A DNA stretch of 64,000 bases from Umezawaea endophytica (GTDB lineage: Bacteria > Actinomycetota > Actinomycetes > Mycobacteriales > Pseudonocardiaceae). The notes below the pieces were generated by a model, which saw only the letters and a list, made by a program, of their open reading frames with translations, made no database searches and had not been told where the DNA came from. Location of the stretch: NCBI RefSeq assembly GCF_025061645.1, contig NZ_JANYMP010000006.1:140422-204421 (forward strand). The letters are read 5' to 3'. Both the position numbers and the translations under genes were made by a program. Shown here piece after piece: positions 1 to 9,062 of this stretch. The first letter of the stretch is position 1, and each line of letters starts with the position of its first letter.

Positions 1-1132
1 ATTCGCGGCACGGCTGGCAGCCGCGGGGCTCATCCTGGACCCGCATACTCGGCTCTACGTCGCTGACTTCAAGTCCGGAAAGGACTGGTACGCGGCGGCT
101 CAGGTTGCGCATCGGTTCATGTCCGGCGACGAGTCCGAACACGTGCTCACGCTCGTGGATTGGCTCGTGGAACTGGTCAGCGAGGTGCAGGGTCGGTATC
201 GGCGGATGCAGGATCTCGACGACCTGGTGTGCCCGGAATCGAAGATCACGCCGGACATGTCCCGTGACCCGGTGTTGGACATGCCGATAACGGCGATCTT
301 CATCGATGAGGTGCAGGTGCCGTTGGAGAACCGCTCTCCCGTCGAGGTGGAGGGGAAGAAGCTGACCGCAGGCGGGTACGTCGGGGAGTTGCTGACGTGG
401 CTTGCCCGCAAGGGGCCGGCGGCTGGAATTCTGCTCGTGCTCGCCACTCAGCGGCCTGACAGCAAGACGATTCCGTCGAACCTGCGGGCGGTGCTCGGCT
501 CGCGGTTCGCGTTGCGGGTGATGGACTGGCGGGACAGCAACATCGTCCTTGGCGAGCAGATGAACACACGTGGGTACGACAGCAGTCGACTGCTCGCCTC
601 CCACAAAGGGGTGGGCATCCTGCGGCCAGACGGGGAGACCGATGTGGGAGCGGACGTGCTCGCGATGACGGTCCGGACCTTCTACATGCCCAACGAAGAT
701 TGGCGGACCATCTGCCAGCAGGGGCGGGCGCTGCGGGAGGCGGAACGCACCTTGACCGGACACGCTGCGGGAGAGGACTCAAGGCCGGTACTCGATCATG
801 CGGCTGTCGCCAAAGCGATCGGCGGCGGATCGGCGGCTGAAGTCGAGTCCGGTCCCGAAGCAGAGTTGCCCGAACCGTTGGCGTCCGTTGTGGACTATCT
901 CGGTGACGAGTTGGCTTCCGGTGACAGGGATTTCGTGCCGACTGCTGAACTCGTCTCCGCTCTGGAGGTGGAGTCGACAGCCTTTGGCAGGCAGATGGGC
1001 GACCTGGGGTGCAAGCCCACGCGGGAGAGGGTCACCACGGAGGATGGGGTTCGCCAGGTTCGCGGGTACCTCATGGCGGACATCGGCGCGGCTGTCGCCA
1101 CCCACCGAGGGGCGGGGACCGATGACGAGTAG
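1..1132 (+). CDS. FtsK/SpoIIIE-like DNA translocase (conjugative transfer protein), 5' end cut by the window
   Basis: The frame is open from base 2 and stops with TAG at 1130-1132, so about 377 C-terminal residues are visible. Just inside the window is LYVADFKSGKDW, a segment typical of FtsK/Tra ATPases. Next come a Walker B strand (IFIDEV) and the stretch LVLATQRPDSKTIPSNLR, which is the conserved LATQRPS..I...IR motif of DNA translocases. The last ~90 residues look like a small winged-helix region. The Walker A region lies outside the window. In actinomycete conjugative elements this one protein moves double-stranded DNA between hyphae. The nearby integrase and XRE regulators support that role over chromosome segregation. 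Family sure, element role inferred. Confidence 0.85.
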   Translation, partial: FAARLAAAGLILDPHTRLYVADFKSGKDWYAAAQVAHRFMSGDESEHVLTLVDWLVELVSEVQGRYRRMQDLDDLVCPESKITPDMSRDPVLDMPITAIFIDEVQVPLENRSPVEVEGKKLTAGGYVGELLTWLARKGPAAGILLVLATQRPDSKTIPSNLRAVLGSRFALRVMDWRDSNIVLGEQMNTRGYDSSRLLASHKGVGILRPDGETDVGADVLAMTVRTFYMPNEDWRTICQQGRALREAERTLTGHAAGEDSRPVLDHAAVAKAIGGGSAAEVESGPEAELPEPLASVVDYLGDELASGDRDFVPTAELVSALEVESTAFGRQMGDLGCKPTRERVTTEDGVRQVRGYLMADIGAAVATHRGAGTDDE

Positions 1133-1235
1133 CCCGTCACAACCGGGGCTGGCGACCTGTCACGCCGTCACACGGCCTGTGACGGGTACCGAGCATGGTC
1201 TTACCTGCGCTTATGGGTCGTTGTGACGGGTCCTG

Positions 1236-1260
1236 CCTGTGACGGGTCACCCGTCACAGG
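1236..1260. promoter_or_regulatory. 25-bp palindrome with 12-bp perfect arms
   Basis: The arms CCTGTGACGGGT and ACCCGTCACAGG flank a single C. The same half-site recurs as single copies on both sides, which looks like a protein-binding iteron rather than a terminator. It could be the target of one of the two XRE regulators of the element or a transfer/replication site. Confidence 0.6.
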
Positions 1261-1271
1261 CACCGAAAACA

Positions 1272-1314
1272 GCCGTGTGCCGCGCCATCTCCGAACGATG
1301 GCGCGGCACACGGC
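1272..1314. terminator. 18-bp perfect hairpin
   Basis: Bases 1272-1289 pair perfectly with 1297-1314 around a 7-base loop. It lies between the convergent transfer gene and XRE gene, so it may be a bidirectional terminator. There is no T-run. A structural role in the iterated region is equally possible. Confidence 0.6.
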
Positions 1315-1330
1315 AACCCGTCACGTCAGC

Positions 1331-1374
1331 GGGGCCGGTACGGCGTGGGTGTCGGCACGCGCCGTACCGGCCCC
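1331..1374. terminator. 15-bp perfect hairpin
   Basis: Bases 1331-1345 pair with 1360-1374 around a 14-base loop. It lies about 40 bases downstream of the minus-strand XRE gene stop, which fits a terminator for that operon. Confidence 0.55.
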
Positions 1375-1416
1375 TGGTGTGCCGGCCCCACGGAGGCGGA
1401 GGCGGGGGCCGGAGTC

Positions 1417-2310
1417 TCAGGAGGCTTGGAGGTCTTCGTTCGGGCGGCTGTGGTCGTTCGCCCACTCGGTGAGGACCTTGCGGGACTCCGTTGAATCGAG
1501 CGCGAGCGCTGAAAGCGCCACGTGTTTGGCCAGGTGGGATTTGATGGCCTGTTCGTCCTCCACGAACGCGGTGTTCACGTCGGATTGCCCGTACGCCAAC
1601 GGTTTTAGCCCGTTGCGGAAGGTCAGCACCGTGGAGGCGTGGTGCAGGGCGGGATGGTTGCCCGCGCTCGTGGGGATCACCCGGAAGGTGAGCTTCGAGT
1701 GTGTGCTCAGGTGCACCAGTCGTTCTGCTTGGCCGGACATGGTCGCCCGGTCGCCCACCCACAGGTGAAGCGCGGCCTCGTGGATGTAGAACGCGAACCC
1801 GTCAACGTGGTCGCCCGACAACACGCCTTGCCGGTCCATCCGACGTCGGACCGCAGGTTCCACCGTGACCGGGGGATGCGTGGCTGAGAACAGGAGTGCG
1901 CGGGCGTAGTCCTCGCTCTGGAGCAAGGCCGGGATCCCCAACGGCTCGTAACAGGTCAGCGACGTCGCTAACCGCTCGTGCAGGTTCAGGCTCAGGAGCA
2001 CGTCGGCGGGCTCGTCGGAGTGCGATCGAAGGAAGTGCCCGGTGTGGTGCTCGCGCATCAACCGCATGATGCGGTCTCGGGTTGGCTTGTCGGTTCCGCA
2101 CTTCCCGAGCAGGACGCCGATTTCCCACTCGCTCGTGCCGCGCCACCCCTTCTCCAACTTGGAGAGCTTCGCTGTGGACCAGTCCAGTTCAGCGGTGACT
2201 CGGGTTCCACGAAGTCCGGCGCGTCGGCGGGCGGCCTTGAGTTCGGCTCCGAGTTCGCGGCTCTGAGCCGTGGTCGTGCGTTGCTGCTTGGTCTCGTTGT
2301 CGGGCGTCAC
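1417..2310 (-). CDS. XRE-family regulator with DUF5753-type C-terminal domain
   Basis: The 297-residue protein has a helix-turn-helix near residues 20-75, with the telltale WSTAKLSKLEKG recognition region. A long C-terminal domain (LLQSEDYARALL, YIHEAALHLWVG) is the DUF5753 type found in hundreds of actinomycete XRE proteins. I chose GTG 2308-2310 because GGAGG lies nine bases upstream and it overlaps the preceding gene's stop as GTGA. That implies translational coupling. A longer open frame upstream lacks such support. It is the last gene of a short minus-strand operon and probably regulates the element; the target is unknown. Confidence 0.85.
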   Translation of the reverse strand: MTPDNETKQQRTTTAQSRELGAELKAARRRAGLRGTRVTAELDWSTAKLSKLEKGWRGTSEWEIGVLLGKCGTDKPTRDRIMRLMREHHTGHFLRSHSDEPADVLLSLNLHERLATSLTCYEPLGIPALLQSEDYARALLFSATHPPVTVEPAVRRRMDRQGVLSGDHVDGFAFYIHEAALHLWVGDRATMSGQAERLVHLSTHSKLTFRVIPTSAGNHPALHHASTVLTFRNGLKPLAYGQSDVNTAFVEDEQAIKSHLAKHVALSALALDSTESRKVLTEWANDHSRPNEDLQAS

Positions 2311-2531
2311 GGTTGCTGGCCTCCCTCTACGGTCCGCCGGCGGTCGCGAGCGCGTTCCTGCAAGGTCTCGCCGAGTTGCACCATCTGTGCGCCTAGCGCC
2401 TCCTCGCGGTCCGGGTCGAACGCGGACTGCGAGATGTTGTTGTTCGCATCCATCAGTCCGAAGATGTAGTGCGCGGTCTCGGTGTTGACTGCGGACACGG
2501 ACACCAGGAACACACGCAGGTCCCGCATCAC
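2307..2531 (-). CDS. Small hypothetical protein of the integrative element
   Basis: About 74 residues, unrecognised. It has a hydrophobic N-terminal third (LRVFLVSVSAV), then a charged C-terminal part ending in a run of arginines. The start may be GTG 2529-2531 or the adjoining ATG 2526-2528. Its TGA overlaps the start of the downstream XRE gene by four bases, the best evidence that it is translated. Confidence 0.6.
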   Translation of the reverse strand: MMRDLRVFLVSVSAVNTETAHYIFGLMDANNNISQSAFDPDREEALGAQMVQLGETLQERARDRRRTVEGGQQP

Positions 2532-2585
2532 GAGGCGACACCTCGATAAGTCGACTTGTTGATCATTAGTTCATCCCGAGGGTGT

Positions 2586-2903
2586 TCACGTGCCCGTGCG
2601 AGCGAGCAGAACGGATCGATCCGTGCGCAGCCGATGCCGTCCGGGAGGTGCACTCGGTTCGGCGCGGTGCTGGCGGGGCAGCGGGACCGTGACGGGCTCT
2701 TCAGGCTCAGGAACCGCGCGGAGGTCATCGAGTACCTGCCGAAGCTCTTCGCGAGCCCACACGGCTTCGTAGGCGCTCTCCGCGCACTGCTGGGCGTACC
2801 GCCTGCCGATCACCACCATGTAGACCGGAGGCAGCACCAGCCAGATCAGGAACAGCACGATCCCTGGACCATCACCCACGAAGTTGCTCAACACCGGTTC
2901 CAC
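2586..2903 (-). CDS. Small membrane protein of the integrative element
   Basis: A 105-residue protein starting at GTG 2903 with a purine-rich GGAGG close by. Residues ~13-32 (GIVLFLIWLVLPPVYMVVIG) form one clear membrane helix. The rest is a hydrophilic, Arg/Pro-rich cytoplasmic tail with a likely helix (REELRQVLDDLRAV). It heads the minus-strand operon with the two genes downstream. No known family was recognised. Small one-helix proteins are common beside transfer genes of such elements, but that role is only a guess. Confidence 0.6.
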   Translation of the reverse strand: MEPVLSNFVGDGPGIVLFLIWLVLPPVYMVVIGRRYAQQCAESAYEAVWAREELRQVLDDLRAVPEPEEPVTVPLPRQHRAEPSAPPGRHRLRTDRSVLLARTGT

Positions 2904-2914
2904 CCGCCTCCGTT

Positions 2915-2935
2915 GACATCAGGTGCGCAGATGTC
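2915..2935. promoter_or_regulatory. Dyad in the divergent promoter region
   Basis: GACATC and GATGTC (6-bp arms, 9-base spacer) sit between the divergent genes at 2903 and 3043. TGTCAGC/GCTGACA half-sites recur further right, near 2933 and 3014. This is a plausible operator for one of the flanking XRE regulators. The evidence is symmetry and position only. Confidence 0.35.
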
Positions 2936-3042
2936 AGCCTTCATTGATGCCATTCGGGCGTAAATGACCTGGCAAAGACCTGTCTTGCCCTCCACCGCCC
3001 TTACACTCATCAGCGCTGACATTGGCGAACGGAGGCCAGCCG

Positions 3043-4203
3043 ATGAATTCGGAGCGCAAGCGCCCTAGGACGCTGCTCGGTGAGTTGGTGCGACAGCGTG
3101 GGCGGACCGCCGAGAAATTCAGCGAGGACGCGGAGGTGTTCGCGCGCGAGCACGGCATTGACGCGACGTTGAGCCCCCGCCACCTGCACAGGCTGATGTC
3201 CGGCGGACGTGACGACGGGCGGTCTCTGGGACCCGTCCGCGCGGGTACGCGAAAGCTGCTCGAAACGATGTTCAGCGTGCCGGTGGAGCAACTGCTCCGG
3301 CCGGTGCCACCCGCCCAAGCCGAGCGGTTCGATTCCTCGGATGACGCGCTGAGCCTCCGCGCCAGAATTGCGGCCGGGCGGACCGTGGACGCTCAGACGA
3401 TCGATCTTCTGCGGCGGAAACTGGACATCACGCGGGTGATCGATCGGCGGTTGGGGGCGTCCGCTCTGCTGGGCGAACTTCGCGGGCAGGTCGAGCAGAT
3501 GGAACAGGCACTCGGCAACGCGCTGAACCCGGTTGTGCGGTCCAGCCTCGCCGAAGTGCTCGTAGACGCCTCCACCCTCGCTGGCTGGCAGTCTCTCGAC
3601 CAGGGAATGGTCGGCGAGGCGTGGGACCACTACAACCGGGCTCGTGCGGCTGCCAGGGAAGCGGACTCGCGGGAACTGGAGGCCTACGCGTGTGCCGGGC
3701 AGGCCGTCGTGCTGCTCGACGTCGGCGACTCGAAAGCGGCCATCGAACTCACCGACCACGCGCGGGCCCTCGCCAAAGGACAGACGTCCGGGCTCCTCCG
3801 CTCGTGGCTGACCGCCGGGTACGGGGAGGCTTGTGCGGCCAATGGCGATCAACGGGAGTGCCTGAACGCTTTTGACGACGCGGAGCGTTCGATGGCGTCA
3901 CGGCCGGAGTCGCCGGAAACGCCGTACCTGGTCTTCGGACCTACGCATTTGGAGCGGTGGCGTGGGAACGCGCTGGCGCGACTCGGTGAGCCTGAGGCGA
4001 TACCCGTCCTGTCGGACGTGCTGGACCAGTTGGACCCGACATTCACCAGGGCCGCGACCGCGTTGCGGGTCGATCTTGTTCAGGTGTTCACCGCGACCGG
4101 TGAAATGGCTGCGGCGGCCGAGCAGGCGCAGCACGCTCGACTGCTGGCCGCGCAGATTGGTTCAATCCGGCAGCGGAGGCGTCTCGACGCGTTGGTGATC
4201 TGA
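3043..4203 (+). CDS. XRE/TPR-like regulator of the integrative element
   Basis: The 386-residue protein has a short N-terminal DNA-binding-like region (residues ~8-70, including LLGELVRQRGRTAEKF). A long alpha-helical C-terminal half shows TPR-like repeats (EAWDHYNRARAAAREADSRE, AIELTDHARALAKG, AAEQAQHARLLAAQIG). This layout is common in actinomycete signalling regulators whose TPR part binds a peptide or partner. ATG 3043 is preferred over an upstream TTG because GGAGG lies at 3031-3035. It is divergent from the small operon at 1417-2903 and convergent, two bases apart, with the integrase. Ligand and targets are unknown. Confidence 0.75.
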   Translation: MNSERKRPRTLLGELVRQRGRTAEKFSEDAEVFAREHGIDATLSPRHLHRLMSGGRDDGRSLGPVRAGTRKLLETMFSVPVEQLLRPVPPAQAERFDSSDDALSLRARIAAGRTVDAQTIDLLRRKLDITRVIDRRLGASALLGELRGQVEQMEQALGNALNPVVRSSLAEVLVDASTLAGWQSLDQGMVGEAWDHYNRARAAAREADSRELEAYACAGQAVVLLDVGDSKAAIELTDHARALAKGQTSGLLRSWLTAGYGEACAANGDQRECLNAFDDAERSMASRPESPETPYLVFGPTHLERWRGNALARLGEPEAIPVLSDVLDQLDPTFTRAATALRVDLVQVFTATGEMAAAAEQAQHARLLAAQIGSIRQRRRLDALVI

Positions 4204-4205
4204 TC

Positions 4206-5503
4206 TCACTTCGGCCGTCGTTTCGGCATCCGGGACCCCAGGATTTCGGCGGCCTTCCGGTCTGTGGCCGCCACCCAAGCCGCGTAGACGCGCAATGTCG
4301 TCGCTCCACCGCCACCGTGTCCGAGGCGTCCGGCAACGGTTCGCAAGTCCACGCCGGCCGTCAGCAACTCGGTTGCCGAGTAGTGCCGCAGCGCGTGCAG
4401 GTGGGTATCGATGCCGAGCCGGTCCGCCATGTCCTTATAGCGCTGCGTAACGGCATTGGGCGAGTACGGCTCCTGGTGTGAGGGGGTTCGCGCCATGCTG
4501 AAGACGAACAGGTCCTCGGTGAACTCCTGCCCCAACAACCGCACGCGTTCGGCAACCCGGTCGCGCTGCTCCCGAAGGATCACGACGGTTTCCGAGTCGA
4601 GCGCGATCCGGCGGTTCTGGTGGGTCTTGGTGTCCTTTCCCTGCCGTTCACCCAGCTCCGGCGAAGATCGATGACTTCGGCGTCCAAGTCCACCCGGTTG
4701 AAGCGCAGCCCGCACAACTCACCGCGCCGGATTCCGGTGGTCATAACCAGCCAGACCAGAGCGCCCCAGTCCTCGTCCATGTCGAACGCCTTGTCGACCA
4801 GACGCGCCGCTTCCGCCGAAGTCGGCGGGTCCGGCTGCGGCGGTTTCTGTTTTGGACGGCGGACGATCTGCGTGGGGCTGGAAGAGATCCAGTCCCAACG
4901 GACGGCGGCGTTGAGCGTGCCGCTCAAAATCGAGTGGATCTGACGCACCGTGGACGCGGCCATGCCCTTGCACGCGTGCGGCCTGCACTTCTCCTTGACG
5001 CAGTCGTGCGCGTCCTTGGTCGTGTGCTTCTCGAAGTAGGGCTTGCCGTCGCAGCGGGCACGGCAGCGGCGCAGTTCGGTATAGAAGCTCTCGATCGTCC
5101 GGGCGGACAACTTGTTGACCGCGACCCTGCCCAGAACCGGTTTTATCGTCCGTTCGATGTAACCGACGTAAGTCTTCCGGGTGCTGTCGTCTACTTCGCT
5201 AGTCCGTAGCCACTCGTTGATCGCGTAGCTCAGCGAGACGGAGGATTCGGCCGACCGCTGCTTGTTGACCTGTGTGCGGAACTCGGCGAGCTTGTCGTCG
5301 GCTTTCTTGCGGGCCGCGTCGTCCAAGCCCTTGACCGTGGCGTTGAGGTAGACATCTTTGCCCGTGACCGGGTCTCGCCCGGCGAAGTACCGGACCTGAA
5401 GGTTGTTCCCGCGCTCCCGGATACTGCCCTTCGGACAGCGCGCAGCAGCGTCTCTGTCCACGACCCAAGTGTACTCAAGGACACCGTCATGGACAGAGAT
5501 CAA
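4206..5503 (-). pseudogene. Tyrosine-type site-specific integrase, broken by an apparent frameshift
   Basis: Two overlapping minus-strand frames together make one phage-type integrase of about 430 residues. The upstream frame (from 5503 or GTG 5461) carries the N-terminal SAM-like domain and the first catalytic Arg in TTGIRRGELCGL. The downstream frame carries HALRHYSATELL (His-x-x-Arg), LGHGGG and the C-terminal Tyr in TLRVYAAW. The frames switch near 4639-4641. Adding one G to the coding-strand GGG there would read straight through as SWVNGRGKDTKTH. So all catalytic residues exist but not in one frame. It is either a true inactivating mutation, a programmed shift or a sequencing error. The gene abuts the tRNA it would use as target. 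Confidence 0.85.
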
Positions 5504-5520
5504 CTTCTCTGCTGATCATT

Positions 5521-5600
5521 CAGTTGTCGCCGCTGGTGAGCGGTGGTGCCCCCGGTCAGAGTCGAACTGACACTGGACGGATTTTGAGTCCGCTGCCTCT
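5521..5600. other. Predicted attachment site (element-chromosome junction)
   Basis: The 3' half of the tRNA gene is the usual crossover site of actinomycete integrative elements. The integrase gene begins about 40 bases away, pointing away from the tRNA. The core should be repeated at the other end of the element, left of the window, so its exact borders cannot be seen here. Confidence 0.5.
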
Positions 5601-5620
5601 GCCGGTTGGGCTACGGGGGC
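5544..5620 (-). tRNA. tRNA-Leu (anticodon CAA), with encoded CCA
   Basis: The minus strand folds as a full cloverleaf: acceptor GCCCCCG/CGGGGGC, D-arm GCCC..GGC, anticodon stem GCGGA/TCCGT with loop CTCAAAA, and T-arm GTCAG/CTGAC with loop TTCGACT. The 3' end encodes CCA (TGG at 5544-5546 on the plus strand). The variable loop is short (about 5 bases), unlike the long arm usual for leucine tRNAs, so the Leu identity rests on the CAA anticodon alone. The 3' end faces the integrase gene, which marks it as the attachment site of the element. Confidence 0.85.
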
Positions 5621-5670
5621 CGGCAGGGGGCAACTGTACTGGATCAGGTCGTGCTCGCGGGAAAGGGGCC

Positions 5671-5952
5671 CTAGGAGCGGACGAGGCGGCCGATGGCCTC
5701 GCTCGCTTCGCGGATCTTCTCCTCGGCGACTTCGCCGCCTTCCGCGGCGGCCTGGGCGACGCAGTGCTTCAGGTGTTCGTCGAGCAGGCCGAGTGAGACG
5801 GCCTGGAGGGCCTTGGTGGCCGCCGAGATCTGGGTGAGGACGTCGATGCAGTAGTCGTCGTTGTCGACCATGCGCTGGAGTCCTCGCACCTGGCCTTCGA
5901 TGCGTCGGAGCCGCTTGAGGTAGGCGTCCTTGTTCGAGGTGTACCCGTGCAT
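5671..5952 (-). CDS. csoR: CsoR-family metal-sensing repressor
   Basis: About 93 residues, a normal length for CsoR/RcnR repressors, all alpha-helical. The Cu(I) ligands of CsoR are visible as Cys (DDYCIDV), His (DEHLKHC) and Cys (KHCV), with the spacing of the C-H-C set. RRIEGQVRGLQRMV is the family's basic DNA-binding helix. ATG 5950-5952 is preferred to the adjoining GTG. The protein should release DNA when it binds Cu(I). No copper exporter or chaperone gene lies next to it, so its regulon is partly elsewhere. A sequence like a CsoR operator lies directly upstream and suggests autoregulation. Confidence 0.9.
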   Translation of the reverse strand: MHGYTSNKDAYLKRLRRIEGQVRGLQRMVDNDDYCIDVLTQISAATKALQAVSLGLLDEHLKHCVAQAAAEGGEVAEEKIREASEAIGRLVRS

Positions 5953-5968
5953 CACTCCCGGCCTTCCC

Positions 5969-5983
5969 TACCCTGGGTGGGTA
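5969..5983. promoter_or_regulatory. Probable CsoR operator
   Basis: TACCC and GGGTA arms around a central TGGGT form a pseudo-palindrome 17 bases upstream of the csoR start. This matches the G/C-tract dyads known for CsoR sites (TACCC...GGGTA). The position over the promoter fits autorepression. Confidence 0.6.
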
Positions 5984-6220
5984 TCGCCTCCAGGATAGGC
6001 GCCCCCACCGCCCTCGCGTGCACCGATTGTGACGGTAACGGTCGCGCCTTGACGTGCATTTAAACGTCAGGCACCAAAATGACCCGACCGGGGGGATCGG
6101 TCACATTTTCCCTCTCAAAGGTTAGCCGATATTCAACTTGTGCACTATGGTGACCCCGAAGCGTGTGGCGAAGTTACAGTCGACGGCAGCACGCGCTATG
6201 CGAGCACATACGGAGGAACA

Positions 6221-6562
6221 GTGGCACAGCAGACCGTCGTCCAACTCATCGACGACCTCGACGGCGGCGAAGCCGACGAGACCGTAACCTTCGCGCTGGA
6301 CGGTGTGGAGTACTCCATCGACCTGTCGAAGGAGAATGCGGACAAGTTGCGCGAGTCGCTCGGCGACTTCGTCGCCAAGGCGCGTCGCGCGGGTGGCCGC
6401 AAGCAGCGCAAGGGCACTGGCAAGAGCACCGTCAAGGCTGGTGACAAGGCTCAGGCGCAGGCGATTCGCGACTGGGCGCGTGCTCAGGGGCACCAGATCT
6501 CGGACCGTGGCCGCATTCCGCAGGGCCTGGTCGTGCAGTTCCAGGAAGCACACGCTTCCTGA
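6221..6562 (+). CDS. lsr2: Lsr2 nucleoid-associated protein
   Basis: 113 residues from GTG 6221, with GGAGG at 6212-6216; a longer in-frame start upstream has no such site. The N-terminal half (VQLIDDLDGGEADETVTFALDG) is the Lsr2 dimerisation domain. The C-terminal half (AIRDWARAQGHQISDRGRIP) has the helix pair and the RGR hook that inserts into the minor groove of AT-rich DNA. Lsr2 is the H-NS analogue of actinobacteria and silences AT-rich, often foreign, DNA and secondary-metabolite genes. It lies just outside the integrated element as a single-gene unit followed by a hairpin. Whether this is the only lsr2 paralogue cannot be seen. Confidence 0.95.
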   Translation: MAQQTVVQLIDDLDGGEADETVTFALDGVEYSIDLSKENADKLRESLGDFVAKARRAGGRKQRKGTGKSTVKAGDKAQAQAIRDWARAQGHQISDRGRIPQGLVVQFQEAHAS

Positions 6563-6575
6563 CGTCGTCGTTTCG

Positions 6576-6610
6576 CCGCGTTGACCTGGCCCACTGGCGG
6601 GTCAACGCGG
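6576..6610 (+). terminator. Hairpin terminator after lsr2
   Basis: Bases 6576-6586 pair perfectly with 6600-6610 (11 bp, 13-base loop), starting 14 bases after the lsr2 stop. It lies between lsr2 and the convergent pabAB gene and could serve both strands. Confidence 0.65.
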
Positions 6611-6666
6611 GGAAACGGGCCGTTAACCACATCGTGGGACATTCCGCGCCCCTTGCCGCGGGCGAC

Positions 6667-8691
<2,025 letters not shown>

Positions 8692-8783
8692 GACGTACGG
8701 CACGGTACCTGCTGAAACACCCGAACGGAGTACCTCGACCACGGGCCGGTGGCGCGGATCTCAACGGGTACGGTGGTGCCCTG

Positions 8784-9047
8784 ATGAGCGAGGACGAAGA
8801 GCAGGAAGACGACTACTCGGAAGACGACGACGAGGGCTTCGACGAGGATTTCGAAGAAGACCCGTCGGACCTGTTCGAGGTGACCCGCGAGGTTCGGACC
8901 GTGTGCCAGCTCTGTGGTGGCGCGGGGTTCGTGGCGAACCCGGTGCTCGCCGTGATCGGCGGTACGCCCAGGACCGTCGACAACGGGCGTTCGTGCCCGC
9001 ACTGCGACGGCAACCGGACGTTCACCGGGCTCATCCCACCACTCTGA
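8784..9047 (+). CDS. Small acidic protein with a DnaJ-like zinc ribbon
   Basis: 87 residues. The first ~32 are almost all Asp, Glu and Ser. The rest has CQLCGGAGF and CPHCDGNRTF, two CxxCxGx(G/R) knuckles that would bind one zinc, as in DnaJ central domains. No J-domain or other partner is present. It ends 15 bases from the convergent lyase gene stop. No good ribosome site precedes ATG 8784. Function unknown; a small zinc-binding adaptor is all the sequence supports. Confidence 0.7.
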   Translation: MSEDEEQEDDYSEDDDEGFDEDFEEDPSDLFEVTREVRTVCQLCGGAGFVANPVLAVIGGTPRTVDNGRSCPHCDGNRTFTGLIPPL

Positions 9048-9062
9048 ACCCCGCGCCGCGGC

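Larger units (their letters stand above)
1133..1416. repeat. Inverted-repeat cluster behind the transfer gene
   Basis: No gene is visible here. The 12-mer CCTGTGACGGGT or its core occurs several times: 1176-1187, 1221-1231, 1236-1247, and inverted at 1133-1142, 1249-1260 and 1316-1324. Three palindromic structures follow one another and are listed separately. Iterated sites and hairpins next to a tra gene suit a cis-acting transfer locus (clt), a replication origin or a regulator operator. The sequence alone does not choose between them. Confidence 0.7.

Noticed and set aside
2556..2963. Plus-strand frame of 135 codons across the small genes of the element
   Set aside because: It is antisense to the membrane-protein gene, which has a convincing membrane helix and fits an operon. 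The plus frame has no motif.
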